A DNA stretch of 64,000 bases from Endozoicomonas numazuensis (GCF_000722635.1 NZ_JOKH01000005.1:176463-240462); one strand, 5' to 3'; shown: positions 26,105-35,565, counted from the first letter of the stretch. Program-made: numbers and translations. The notes: generated by a model not told the origin, from the letters alone.

Positions 26105-26956
26105 TCACAACTCTACGGTGATGTTATCGATCAGTCGGGCCTTGCCTAGATAACCGGCAGCCAGAATCACCAGTTGCTGATCTTCGGGGCCAGCCGGCAG
26201 AAGGGTGTTGGTGCTACTGATATTGAAGTAGTCTGGTTTGAATCCGGCCTGTGCCATTTTGGCAAAAGCATCGCGGCGTAACAGGTCATAATCACGTTCA
26301 CCTGCCAGAATGGCTTCGCGAGCGGATTGCAGGCAACGGTATAGCGTAGGAGCAATTTCTTCTCGTTCTTCCCGGGTCAGGTACCCGTTACGGGAACTCA
26401 TGGCCAGTCCGGTGTTTTCCCGGGCAATGGGGGCGCCCACAATCGAAACTGGCATGCACATGTCTTTGGCCATTTTGCGAATAATAGCCAGCTGCTGGAA
26501 GTCTTTTTCTCCAAAGACTGCGACGTCCGGACGAACAATATTAAACAGTTTGGTCACAACGGTAGCTATACCGGTAAAAAAACCGGGACGGCTTTTCCCA
26601 CAATGCATGCCGTCCAGTACTTCCACACTCACGTGAGTATGATGTTCGCTGCCTTCCGGGTAAATTTCTGTGGTTTGGGCCGTGTAAAGCAGATCAACAC
26701 CTTGTTCGATCAGCAGTTGTTGATCTTGCTCCATAGTGCGCGGATAGGAGTCGTAGTCTTCGTTAGGGCCAAACTGTAACGGGTTAACATAGATGCTGAC
26801 GACAACGATGTCGCAAACTTCCTGGGCTTTTTCAACCAGGGTCAGGTGACCGCCGTGAAGGTTACCCATAGTTGGTACAAAACCGACGGTTTTTCCTTCG
26901 GCTTTGCAAGCTGCCACTGCAGCCTGGATTTCAGCGATGGTATGAACTGTTTTCAT
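26105..26956 (-). CDS. panC: Pantothenate synthetase
   Basis: This 283-residue enzyme joins pantoate and beta-alanine using ATP. It carries the nucleotidyltransferase motifs PTMGNLHGGHLTLV (HIGH-like), GEKDFQQLAII and MSSRNGYL (KMSKS-like), and the pantoate-binding VSIYVNPLQFGPNEDY segment. It is the last gene of the pcnB-folK-panB-panC series read on the minus strand, separated from panB by 166 bases. Confidence 0.95.
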   Translation of the reverse strand: MKTVHTIAEIQAAVAACKAEGKTVGFVPTMGNLHGGHLTLVEKAQEVCDIVVVSIYVNPLQFGPNEDYDSYPRTMEQDQQLLIEQGVDLLYTAQTTEIYPEGSEHHTHVSVEVLDGMHCGKSRPGFFTGIATVVTKLFNIVRPDVAVFGEKDFQQLAIIRKMAKDMCMPVSIVGAPIARENTGLAMSSRNGYLTREEREEIAPTLYRCLQSAREAILAGERDYDLLRRDAFAKMAQAGFKPDYFNISSTNTLLPAGPEDQQLVILAAGYLGKARLIDNITVEL

Positions 26957-27122
26957 AATGAGTGACTAGACTGCCAGTAATTTTTACCATGAAAACCGAT
27001 GCATCCGGTTGGGGATCCAATGATTTTCTTCGCCCATGGCTTTCTAGAAAGCCAGTGCAAGTTGAAGTATGCCTGACCATCGAGCCGGAGTAAGTTGGCT
27101 GTCCGGCTCGAATAAAGCATTC

Positions 27123-27917
27123 TCAATCGAAACTGTGTTCCTGGCCAGGAAAAGAGCTGTCTTTAACCTCGGTAACGTATTGAGCGACAGCTTCCTGAGG
27201 CGAGGCACTGTTTTCCATAAAGTTTTTGACAAACTTGGGTTTGCGGCCCGGAGTCAGGTTCAACATATCGTGGATAACCAGTACCTGGCCATCTGTTGAG
27301 TTGCCAGCACCAATGCCAATAACCGGAATCTTCACCGCGTGGGTGATCTCACGGGCCAGGTCACTGGGAACACATTCCAGAAGCAGCAGGTCTGCCCCTG
27401 CGGCCTGGAGGTCCAGTGCGGCTTTGATCATGCTGTTGGCTTTTTCTTCTTCCCGACCCTGTACTTTGTAACCACCAAAAACATTGACGAACTGGGGAGT
27501 AAGACCCATGTGAACACAGACAGGAATGCCCTGTTGCTTGAGTCGGGTCACGATAGGAGGTAGCCAGCCTTCGCCTTCAATCTTAACGATTTCTGCTCCA
27601 GCCTGCATAACTCGGGAGGCATTGATCAGAGCCTGTTCTTCAGTCGCATAAGAAGCAAAGGGGAGGTCAACCATGATCATTGCGTCGTGAGCGGCCTGTG
27701 CAACACAGCGTGTGTGATAGCACATATCATCGACAGTGACAGGAACGGTACTGCTTTTACCCTGTATGACATTACCCAGGGAATCCCCTACCAGGATGAC
27801 TTCAACCCCTTGTGTGCTGACCAGATGAGCGAGCGTCGCGTCATATGCAGTCAGGCTGGTAAATTTCTCGCCAGACTGTTTCATGTCGGCCAGGGTTTTC
27901 AGGGTTACTTTAGCCAT
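27123..27917 (-). CDS. panB: 3-methyl-2-oxobutanoate hydroxymethyltransferase
   Basis: This 264-residue enzyme makes ketopantoate from alpha-ketoisovalerate in pantothenate synthesis. Key segments seen are MVDLPFASY, KIEGEGW (active-site region), HMGLTPQFVNVFGG and IGIGAGNSTDGQVLVIHDMLNL. Length is normal. It lies between folK and panC, as in many gammaproteobacteria, and the three are probably transcribed together. Confidence 0.95.
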   Translation of the reverse strand: MAKVTLKTLADMKQSGEKFTSLTAYDATLAHLVSTQGVEVILVGDSLGNVIQGKSSTVPVTVDDMCYHTRCVAQAAHDAMIMVDLPFASYATEEQALINASRVMQAGAEIVKIEGEGWLPPIVTRLKQQGIPVCVHMGLTPQFVNVFGGYKVQGREEEKANSMIKAALDLQAAGADLLLLECVPSDLAREITHAVKIPVIGIGAGNSTDGQVLVIHDMLNLTPGRKPKFVKNFMENSASPQEAVAQYVTEVKDSSFPGQEHSFD

Positions 27918-28059
27918 CTATTTGGACCTTAAACCAGTCGCTTTAGGAGTAGACTTTTAGCCGTGAGCAAAAAAGCCATCAGGAAAGGGAAAAACCAATA
28001 TAGGCTAGTTGTTCCCTGTCTTTATCAATGGCGGATTATACGCAATGCTTTGATAGCTG

Positions 28060-28557
28060 TCAGTGCCATGGATACTTTTCTGCCATGACATCAAGGCCTG
28101 ATGTACCGATTTCTTGCAGTATCTCTTTGGCTTGTTTTCCATTTGGCAGTGTCAGGTCAGGGGCGATATCCAAAAGGGGGCAGAGTACAAAGTTTCTCAC
28201 GTGCATCTGATAGTGAGGGATAGTCAGGCGCTCAGACTCAATGATGTCATCGCCATACAGAATAATATCCAGGTCCAGGGTTCTGGGTCCCCATCGAACA
28301 CTTCTTTCCCGGCCATGATCATTCTCAATGCCTTGCATGGCGTCCAGTAGTGCCAATGGTTTAAGTGTGGTTTCAATCCGAACGGCAGCATTGCAATAGT
28401 CAGGTTGTCCTTCAGGACCTACCGGCTCACTGATGTAGAGTTTTGAACAGCCTGAAAGCTCGACTTCTGGTAAGGAGCCAATATCGTTCACGGCTCTTTG
28501 CAGTTGCCGGCCAGGGTTTTCCAAATTGCTGCCCAGAGCAATATAGGCGGTGGTCAT
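28060..28557 (-). CDS. folK: 6-hydroxymethyl-7,8-dihydropterin pyrophosphokinase
   Basis: This 165-residue folate-synthesis enzyme has ALGSNLENPGRQL at the N-terminus and the HPPK signature RWGPRTLDLDIILYG with the metal-binding Asp pair. Length matches the family. It lies downstream of pcnB as in E. coli, except that an extra exported-protein gene (28670-29218) separates the two here. Confidence 0.95.
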   Translation of the reverse strand: MTTAYIALGSNLENPGRQLQRAVNDIGSLPEVELSGCSKLYISEPVGPEGQPDYCNAAVRIETTLKPLALLDAMQGIENDHGRERSVRWGPRTLDLDIILYGDDIIESERLTIPHYQMHVRNFVLCPLLDIAPDLTLPNGKQAKEILQEIGTSGLDVMAEKYPWH

Positions 28558-28669
28558 ACTTCAGATCCGCTGGTTGAAAGAGGGTTGAGGTCCATAAAGG
28601 TCCAGTCAGCAGTGCTGTATTTTCGCATATCGAACTCTGTGGTTGAAGGCAGTGCAACGAGGTTTCAGA

Positions 28670-29218
28670 TTATCGGCTAAGCCATAAAGCAGGACTGGCC
28701 AGGTAAGGAATAACAACCTTTTCATCCATGGACTGAAGAGTGAATTCCAAACGGGTCGTCCAATACTCAATTCTGTCAGCCTTCTCAAAAGCGTAACAAT
28801 AGAGCCTCATTGTCTGGGTTGGCAGACCATGGATAAAAAACACATGATGAGAAAAAAGATAGTCTTTAATAACGAGGCTGTTGTTGGGTGGCAGCTCATT
28901 TGAAAACCGCGTTTCATTCGTCCAGGGACGAAAATAGAGCTTTAATGTTTGACCCGGGTTGATATTCAGGCAGTCATCGGGCCAAACCGCTGGCCAGAAC
29001 TGGTTGTAGAGAAAAGCAGTACCTGAAGCCTGATGACCGGCAACAATCAGGCCAATGAAGCTACTCCAGTAATCCATCTCGCGCAGGCAGTCCTCTCGTG
29101 TCGGAGCAGGGGTTGCCAGAAGCCATGAGCTGGTTGTCAGTATGAGCAGGGTTAATGCGAAACGGATTGTGTTCTTGAAAGTGATCGATCTTTTCTGTCT
29201 TTTCTGACACAGCATCAC
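28670..29218 (-). CDS. Exported hypothetical protein inserted in the pcnB-folK series
   Basis: No family is recognised in this 182-residue protein. A basic start (KRQKRSITFKNTIRF) followed by the hydrophobic ALTLLILTTSSWLLA stretch looks like a signal peptide or anchor. The rest is a compact domain rich in aromatic residues (Trp, Tyr, Phe) with a few Cys. It sits between pcnB and folK, which are usually adjacent, so it is a lineage-specific insertion that may use the operon's promoter. Confidence 0.6.
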   Translation of the reverse strand: MMLCQKRQKRSITFKNTIRFALTLLILTTSSWLLATPAPTREDCLREMDYWSSFIGLIVAGHQASGTAFLYNQFWPAVWPDDCLNINPGQTLKLYFRPWTNETRFSNELPPNNSLVIKDYLFSHHVFFIHGLPTQTMRLYCYAFEKADRIEYWTTRLEFTLQSMDEKVVIPYLASPALWLSR

Positions 29219-29344
29219 TGTTTATTACTCACGGGCGAAGTTCAGGCAGTAAACATAGCAAAGCTTTTAAGGAGTATTGTTTTGAGACAGAAGGGGAGTA
29301 AAGGCAATGACTGAGCAAACAATCACTGCCTTTCTTGAAAGAGC

Positions 29345-30832
29345 TTATTCTGGTTTGTTCATGACAGGAGGTCGTTTGCGGGGGCGGCGTCTTCTGCGCT
29401 TTTGACCTCCTTTTCCATCGGCAGGGCGAGCACGAAGGTCACGAATCATGGTGTTTCTATCCTGATCAGCAGAGTCCTGGATGTCGGTCCACCACTGGCC
29501 TGCACCGTTTAAATCCTCGCCGGCCGCTTCCCTGAGCACCAGAAAGTCATAGGCAGCCCGGAATTTGGGGTGCTCCATTAATGACTCAATGGATTTAGGC
29601 TGTCTGCGCTCCAGGCGATATTGCATCTCCCAGATATCTCTAACAACCATGGTAAAGCGTTTTGGGACCGCTGTATGAGTGCACTGATTATCCAGTACTG
29701 TCATAGCGGCTTGTTGCAGAGCAGGTGCAGGAGGAGCACCCTGTTCACGAAGATCTCTGGCCAGTCTTTGTAAGGGGGTCCAGAGTAAGGCCGCAAATAG
29801 AAACGCAGGGGTAACAGGTTTGCCACGGGTAATTCTGGAATCGGTGCTTTCCAACGCTTTCAGAATCAGTTCTTCCGCACATTCATCTTGCTCTTCCAGA
29901 CTATGATGGGTCGCTGGGAACAGATATTGAAGCAGGCTGTACTTACGCATGAGTTGGAATGTTTTTACCCCATTGCCTGATTGCAGCAGTTTCAGTACTT
30001 CATCAAACAATCTTGCTGAAGGGATATCACTGAGCAGGTGCGCCAAATCAAAGATAGGATTGGCAGTGGCCGGGTCCATATCGAAATCAAGCTTGGCGAC
30101 AAATCGCAGAGCCCGCATCATTCTGACCGGATCTTCATGGTACCTTTTGACAGGGTCTCCAATCAGTTTCAGTGTCCGGCTTTCAAGATCTCGAACGCCT
30201 CCACAATAGTCGATGACTGAGTAGTCACGAACATCGTAGTAGAGAGCATTGACGGTAAAATCTCGACGAATGGCGTCGTCTTTCATGGAGCCGTAAACAT
30301 TATCTCTAAGAATTCGTCCAGAGTCCGAATGGTGAGACTTGTCTTTGCTGTGGTTGTCATTCTGGGCTTCTGCCTCATGACTGGCTCTGAAAGTAGCGAC
30401 TTCAATGACTTCGCGACCAAACAGAATATGGACCAGCTTAAACCTTCGACCAATAATTCGAGAGTTACGAAACAGTCTGCGAACCTGTTCAGGCGTCGCG
30501 TTGGTGGCAACGTCGAAATCTTTAGGGTGAAGGTCCAGGTACAGGTCCCTGATGCACCCCCCTACCAGATAGGCTTCATAGCCATTATTGTTCAGCCGAT
30601 GAAGCACCTTCAGTGCATTCTCACTGATTTCCCGGCGTGAAATAGGGTGACTCTCGCGGGGAAGACGAATCTGGTCTTGAGGGCTGGGTTCATCTGGCTC
30701 CCGAATAGAGTCGGGTTCTGGAAGCTGCGGCTCAGAGGGTGCAGAGTCTTTCTCTGAAGAGGGCTTAAGCCAGAAGTAAGCAGCAAGCAGTATGGCCAGC
30801 ACCACTAAAACTGTAATAATGATGCCTGTCAT
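29345..30832 (-). CDS. pcnB: Poly(A) polymerase I with an N-terminal membrane segment
   Basis: This 495-residue enzyme adds poly(A) to RNA 3' ends and targets RNA for decay. The nucleotidyltransferase core is clear: YLVGGCIRDLYLDLHPKDFDV with the catalytic Asp pair, RRFKLVHILFG, and RRDFTVNALYYD. The C-terminus is an Arg/Lys-rich RNA-binding tail (GQKRRRRRPRKRP). The first 22 residues (GIIITVLVVLAILLAAYFW) form a hydrophobic transmembrane-like helix, followed by a Pro/Glu/Ser linker to about residue 60, which is not usual for PcnB. No start nearer the core is evident, but the ribosome-binding site at 30832 is weak. Confidence 0.9.
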   Translation of the reverse strand: MTGIIITVLVVLAILLAAYFWLKPSSEKDSAPSEPQLPEPDSIREPDEPSPQDQIRLPRESHPISRREISENALKVLHRLNNNGYEAYLVGGCIRDLYLDLHPKDFDVATNATPEQVRRLFRNSRIIGRRFKLVHILFGREVIEVATFRASHEAEAQNDNHSKDKSHHSDSGRILRDNVYGSMKDDAIRRDFTVNALYYDVRDYSVIDYCGGVRDLESRTLKLIGDPVKRYHEDPVRMMRALRFVAKLDFDMDPATANPIFDLAHLLSDIPSARLFDEVLKLLQSGNGVKTFQLMRKYSLLQYLFPATHHSLEEQDECAEELILKALESTDSRITRGKPVTPAFLFAALLWTPLQRLARDLREQGAPPAPALQQAAMTVLDNQCTHTAVPKRFTMVVRDIWEMQYRLERRQPKSIESLMEHPKFRAAYDFLVLREAAGEDLNGAGQWWTDIQDSADQDRNTMIRDLRARPADGKGGQKRRRRRPRKRPPVMNKPE

Positions 30833-31373
30833 GATGAGTTTTGCATGAAATCTTTGTTGGTTAGTCAGTAATACCGTCGTAGTGGATCAGATCTACTGCT
30901 CCAGTCTGGCGTACATCATAGCATTCCCGTGGGGGATGTTGACACAGGTTTATGGCAGTAAGGGATTAAAGTAAGCACTTGAGCGGGTGTCTGAAAGAAA
31001 AGAAGACAGGGGGAAGTCAATTCCCCCTTGGCTGGCGAATGATTATTTTTATTATATCGCCGGAGTTTGTAAGTGGATGATTTTGCTGGCTACCTTTCCA
31101 GGTGAAACCCAGAGGGCATACCGCAAAACAATCAACTTACTTTTGCCCTTATTATTATTGTTAGGTGGGCGAAGCTTATTATTTTTATTATCTGTGCTTA
31201 TTATTGTTGTTTGGTCAATGTATGGCATAGGTTGTGCCAACTTTTATAACTCGTTGTTTTTAATCGATTTTAATTATTTTTGTCACAATTGGGTGAGCAG
31301 GGGGTTACGCTGTTTTGTTACCCTGGTAGCAACTAGGTATTGATACGTAACGCATAAGGGTAACACTCTGTGG
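30833..31373. other. Intergenic stretch of 541 bp, AT-rich
   Basis: It lies between pcnB and the protease gene, both on the minus strand, so it should contain the pcnB promoter. A 118-codon frame on the plus strand at 30987-31343 (GTG start) encodes a Leu/Ile-rich hydrophobic stretch, but it runs through strongly AT-rich sequence and lacks a recognisable family; I judge it doubtful. No other gene was seen. Confidence 0.4.
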
Positions 31374-32555
31374 TTAGCGAGGTGTCAAAATCAGGTGGTT
31401 ACGATCCTGATCGATTTGAAAGTGAAACTGCCCAAGTGCATTCATACCCAGCAGCCCTTCAGCGAAGGGGTATCCCAGGTCCAGTCCTGCCACCTCCAGG
31501 TTTTTGAGAATATATTGTCCGAGGTGTAATTCTTTTACTTGGTACAAAGGTGCAAACGCCAGGCCGTTGGCCGTTTTCAATTCTGTGCTGCCTACCTGGT
31601 AGGCCATTTTTCTGCGTTTGAGTTCTCTCAAAAGTGAGGTCGGCAAAGTGGTCAGACTGGCACCGGTGTCTATGAGCAGGCGAGACTGGCTTCTGTCTTG
31701 TGTCTGGGCTTCAGCCATATAGTGACGGCCTTGAGTAAAAAGAGGAATCGCTGAAGAGGGAATATCTTCTGGCTCTTCCGGAATGGGGGGCAACAAGTCT
31801 GATAACTGATGGGAAGCCTGTCGTCCAAATTCTTCGTCAGTTTGCAGCAGCTCCAACTCTCGAATAGCACTGCTGGAATTATCCGTAGATAAATAGGCCT
31901 GAGCCAGAGCAAACCGGTAAAAGGCATAGTCTGGTTCCACCGCTGTCAGCTTCTGGAAAAAAGGCAGAGTTTCATGCAATTTCTGGCTTTTTTGTTGGCG
32001 GTTATAAAACAGTCGACTCAGTTTATGGATTCTTGTTGTAGTCCTTTCGAGCTCTTCAGGTTGAACTGAAAATGAGCGAGCGCTGATCAGCACTTCGATG
32101 GCCTTTTCCAGTGCTTCTTGCTCAGTGTAGAGATCGGCCAGTTTCTGCAGGAAATCCACATCCTGATAGTAATGTTGGGTAAAACGTTCCAGTCCATCAA
32201 TACTGTCGTCCTGATGCTCAGACCATTCATCTATCTTTTGCAGTAATACTGTTTTCAGGCGCTGGCTGAGTTCCGAGTCCTGCCGTTCCTGCTGTTGATA
32301 AATCACCAGAGCATCATCGTATCTGTGACCTTCCAATGCCTGCTCAAAATCGATGATTTCCTGAGGCAAAGCAGATCGTTCAAACGTATTACTGAAATCC
32401 TGAAGAGGCAGCCAGTCCTGATAGTTGCCTTCATCAGAAGAAAGCTTTTCACCACGAATAGCCAGAAGTTCGTGCACCCACCATCCAGTAATTAAGCCCG
32501 TAGAAAACATCATGATGGACAGTGTCAGCAGCCTGAGAGTCAGCAACTTTTTCAA
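31374..32555 (-). CDS. Membrane-anchored TPR protein with a retropepsin-like aspartic protease domain
   Basis: Residues 8-26 form a membrane anchor in this 393-residue protein. Residues 60-250 are helical and TPR-like (EQALEGHRYDDALVIYQQQ, LADLYTEQEALEKAIEVL, FALAQAYLSTDNSSSAIREL). The C-terminal 120 residues hold a clan AA aspartic protease domain with LLIDTGASLTTLP (Asp296-Thr-Gly), the ALKTANG flap region and the closing EGLLGMNALGQF. Such single-domain proteases act as dimers in the periplasm. It has no operon partner. Confidence 0.8.
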   Translation of the reverse strand: MKKLLTLRLLTLSIMMFSTGLITGWWVHELLAIRGEKLSSDEGNYQDWLPLQDFSNTFERSALPQEIIDFEQALEGHRYDDALVIYQQQERQDSELSQRLKTVLLQKIDEWSEHQDDSIDGLERFTQHYYQDVDFLQKLADLYTEQEALEKAIEVLISARSFSVQPEELERTTTRIHKLSRLFYNRQQKSQKLHETLPFFQKLTAVEPDYAFYRFALAQAYLSTDNSSSAIRELELLQTDEEFGRQASHQLSDLLPPIPEEPEDIPSSAIPLFTQGRHYMAEAQTQDRSQSRLLIDTGASLTTLPTSLLRELKRRKMAYQVGSTELKTANGLAFAPLYQVKELHLGQYILKNLEVAGLDLGYPFAEGLLGMNALGQFHFQIDQDRNHLILTPR

Positions 32556-32850
32556 TCGAATGGGGGCCCCATTTGAGAGGCAGCTTTTTACGCTGTCTCG
32601 TAGTATTTTTGCTTCAGTCTAGCTCGACTCCAAAGGGGGAGTCGAAGTAATCTGTTTGGGTTCGCGTGTTAATTGTGAAATGTATATTTCCGCTCATGAC
32701 TGATGATTTTCAGAATCCGGTAAGAGGGGCTCTCTAATATAAACCGGGTTTCTTAGGCGTCTTGAGTGTTTTTGGCTGGCCTTTTCATTTTTAGAACAAG
32801 AGTTTATAGCCTGGAACCTCAGTCATGACAGTATGAAATGGAGACTGTAT

Positions 32851-33504
32851 ATGAGTAAAAAAGTGGCTGTTATTCTATCCGGGTCGGGCGTTTTCGACGG
32901 CAGTGAAATACACGAAGCGGTGTTAACCCTGCTCAGCCTTGATCGCCGTGGAGCCAGTTATCAGTGCTTTGCGCCTGATATTGCCCAGCATCATGTTATT
33001 AACCATGTGACGGGTGAAGAAATGGACGAGAGCCGGAATGTTCTGGTGGAGTCGGCCAGAATTGCCCGGGGTGAGGTCAAGCCTGTTCGGGAACTGAAGG
33101 CTGAAGATTTTGATGCCCTGATTGTCCCCGGGGGGTTTGGGGCGGCAAAAAATTTATCAGACTTCGCTTTCAGTGGCAGTAAACTCAGGGTTCAGATTGG
33201 CGTCAGCACCGCAGCTAAAGCTTTCTCAGAAGCCGGTAAGCCTGTCGGACTCATGTGTATTGCACCTGCCATCGCAGGTCGTATTTTTGGTGAAGGTGTG
33301 TTGGCCACTATTGGTACTGATGCTGAAACCGCTGCTGCACTGGAGCAGACCGGAGTCAAGCACGTCGAGTGCGCCGTGGATGATATTGTGGTGGACGACA
33401 ATCACAAACTGGTGACCACTCCAGCCTATATGACCGCAAAGAGCATCAGCGAAGCCGCTGAAGGTATCGACAAACTGGTGGACCGTGTTCTGTTGATGGT
33501 TTGA
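32851..33504 (+). CDS. elbB: Isoprenoid biosynthesis glyoxalase ElbB
   Basis: This protein of about 217 residues, of the DJ-1/PfpI superfamily, opens with KKVAVILSGSGVFDGSEIHE and has the nucleophile-elbow Cys in GLMCIAPA, as in ElbB. The start at 32851 is chosen because GGAG lies 8 bases upstream and the N-terminus matches the family; an in-frame ATG at 32833 would add six residues. It stands alone on the plus strand and is followed 8 bases later by MITE copy B. Confidence 0.9.
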   Translation: MSKKVAVILSGSGVFDGSEIHEAVLTLLSLDRRGASYQCFAPDIAQHHVINHVTGEEMDESRNVLVESARIARGEVKPVRELKAEDFDALIVPGGFGAAKNLSDFAFSGSKLRVQIGVSTAAKAFSEAGKPVGLMCIAPAIAGRIFGEGVLATIGTDAETAAALEQTGVKHVECAVDDIVVDDNHKLVTTPAYMTAKSISEAAEGIDKLVDRVLLMV

Positions 33505-33511
33505 TATTATG

Positions 33512-33679
33512 CTAGGAGGCTGACCGAGAATAGACAGCCCGGCCTAAAATCCAGAAAGAACGGCCATCTTTTCCACTGAATTTGCTTAAATAGGTCAACT
33601 ATTCGCACAAATTCAGTGAAAAAGCTGACTCGTTCTACTGAATTTTATGCTCGGACGCTATTCTCGGTCAGCCTCCTAG
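33512..33679. repeat. MITE copy B (168 bp), identical to copy A
   Basis: It is base-for-base the same as 3763-3930, about 30 kb away, with the same 22-bp perfect inverted ends. It begins 8 bases after the elbB stop codon. A weak hairpin with 7-base arms at 33680-33686 and 33701-33707 follows it, but has no T-run. Confidence 0.9.
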
Positions 33680-33891
33680 TAGTCACTGTTTTATGGAGCC
33701 GTGACTACTGTCCTTACTTAACCTTCTTTTCCTAACGGGTGATCGCAGCGTCATCATTTGCACAGAATCGAAAAAGCGTTACTATCCCATCGTCTAATAA
33801 AATCATGAATCATCCAAACGGCATACTGCCTGCCCGCCGAACGATAGCATGTTGCAAAAGGAATTAAACGGAGTCACATAAGGAGTAACGT

Positions 33892-34578
33892 GTGTTTGGA
33901 AGGGATCAGATTGATATTCGCCTCAGGAACAAGAATGGAGACCGGTTTTTACTCACTACCGAACGTCGCCATTTCCAGCATGAACGGCTGAACTTTGAGT
34001 CAGTCCGTGAAGCTTGGCACTTCTTGTTCGAACTTAATGAACAATTTACATTATGTGATCAGCTTGAAGGTCACCCACTGCTAAAGAATTACCACCACAG
34101 ATCTACCATTTTTTTGATCTCAGACGCCTTGTATTGGCGTGACCTTTACGTCTTTGTGCTCCATCGTGACCAGTCACGCAACCTACAACAGATCGAAGCT
34201 CTCTATGATCGCATCAAGATGAAGCTGGGTATGATCATCGCCAGTGAAAAAGCCGAGGCAGCGGTCATTGATCAGCAGTATCAGGCATTGGATACCGGTG
34301 GAAAAATACAGGCTCATGCTCACCGCTTTGGACAAGGGCTAAAACAGGCAGGCAACTCCCTGTTAACCTGGCTGGGGGAAATCCACGATGTTGTCAGTAA
34401 GGTTAAACAACGGGGGCGGGTATATGAAGCCTATCTGAAGACCCAGACGCACGACTCAGTTATTGATTGGTACAAGGAGTTCAATGAACACTGGCGAGAG
34501 GCTGAGTATAAAGAGATCGTCGATGTATTGGGCTTTGATCCGAAAAAAATTAGCTCGGAAGATTTCAGCCAAGCCTAG
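33892..34578 (+). pseudogene. N-terminal part of an amber-split toxin/effector-like gene
   Basis: A GTG start at 33892 follows a good AAGGAG site. The 228 codons encode a mostly helical, charged region with no family I can name (LRNKNGDRFLLTTERRHF, WRDLYVFVLHRDQSRNLQQ, GNSLLTWLGEIHDVVSKVK). The frame ends at TAG 34576-34578; the next frame, starting one codon later, is in the same reading frame and continues smoothly. I therefore read the two as halves of one protein of about 557 residues broken by CAG-to-TAG. Context resembles DUF6861-type T6SS effectors known from Pseudomonas; that comparison is from memory. Confidence 0.6.
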
Positions 34579-34581
34579 TCC

Positions 34582-35565
34582 ATGATCCAGATTCTCTGGG
34601 AAGACGAGCGCTGCCAGACTCTGCTGACCCAGTTCGCCAGAGATTACTCCAAAGCTCAGCGCAGCCTTGAAGTCAGTGAACTGGCTGGCAGTGCTGCTTT
34701 TGAGATTTTACTGACCCTGGTACTGGCTGCTGTGACAGCGGGCACAGGCGCTATTGTCAATCTTGCCAGTAAAGCTCGACTGGCTCGGCAAATGACCGAT
34801 CTGGGGGAGTCACTCAAAGAACTGGCAGATCTCAAGAAAGTCGTCAACCAACACGGCGAAAAGAGGGCTCTGCGCACACAGGCTACGGGGGATATAACTA
34901 AAGACCTGCCTGTGGATAATCGGCCTCCACCGCAGAATAATCCTCCTCCTAAAGGGGATTACATGCCTCGTGAGGGAGTAACTCCTCTTGATGGTGATAG
35001 AGTATACAAGCGTGATCATCTGGGTGGTGATACTAAAGATCCATACACATTGCAGGAAGATGGCAAACCACTTGGAGCGAAGGAAGGTGTGATGCCAGCA
35101 GATGCTCTTGGTTTAGATGAGTTTGATCCAGAATTACAGAAATTGATCGATGAGCAGGGATACCCTGATGTAGCCGGTAGGGAAGATTTCATGAACTTCT
35201 CAGATATCAAACCTGTTGAACTAAAAGAAGGTGAAACCATATATCGTATTGTCGACGAAGGCAGTGCAGAAGCTAGAGGGGGCTCAGGAACCTACTGGGC
35301 CAGGGAGATCCCACAAAATAAATCGGCATGGCGTGATGGGTATGCAGTCAAGGATTCCTGGAATGATAATGGTTATTATGTTGAGCATACTGTAGGCCCT
35401 GAGGGCATGAAAGTCTGGGAGGGAACTACAGCAGGCCAGAAGTATGAAACATTTGAAGGGAAGAAGTTTTATCTGGAAGGCGGGCAACAACAACTCTATG
35501 TGGAGTACAACTCCATACCCAACCTTTCACCGAAAGTCACTACATGGTCGGATGCAGCACAATGA
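34582..35565 (+). CDS. C-terminal half of the split effector, with a toxin-like domain
   Basis: This 327-codon frame is in phase with the preceding one. Residues 37-63 are hydrophobic (AAFEILLTLVLAAVTAGTGAIV), a membrane-translocation-type segment. A Pro-rich linker (RPPPQNNPPPKGDYMPREG) follows, and residues 218-310 form a compact C-terminal module with TIYRIVDEGS, GGSGTYW, AVKDSWNDNGYY, GMKVWEGTTAGQ and FYLEGGQQQLYVEY. This organisation (delivery part, linker, variable C-terminal domain) is typical of polymorphic toxins; the module may be an ADP-ribosyltransferase-like or related nucleotide-binding toxin, but I cannot confirm it. ATG 34582 could restart translation after the amber codon. 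The stop overlaps the next gene's start (ATGA). Confidence 0.6.
   Translation: MIQILWEDERCQTLLTQFARDYSKAQRSLEVSELAGSAAFEILLTLVLAAVTAGTGAIVNLASKARLARQMTDLGESLKELADLKKVVNQHGEKRALRTQATGDITKDLPVDNRPPPQNNPPPKGDYMPREGVTPLDGDRVYKRDHLGGDTKDPYTLQEDGKPLGAKEGVMPADALGLDEFDPELQKLIDEQGYPDVAGREDFMNFSDIKPVELKEGETIYRIVDEGSAEARGGSGTYWAREIPQNKSAWRDGYAVKDSWNDNGYYVEHTVGPEGMKVWEGTTAGQKYETFEGKKFYLEGGQQQLYVEYNSIPNLSPKVTTWSDAAQ

Noticed and set aside
30987-31343. 118-codon hydrophobic plus-strand frame upstream of pcnB
   Set aside because: AT-rich low-complexity region that produces Leu/Ile runs by chance; GTG start without a good ribosome-binding site; no family.
33680-33707. Terminator after elbB/MITE B
   Set aside because: The hairpin arms pair (7 bases) but the loop is long and no T-run follows.
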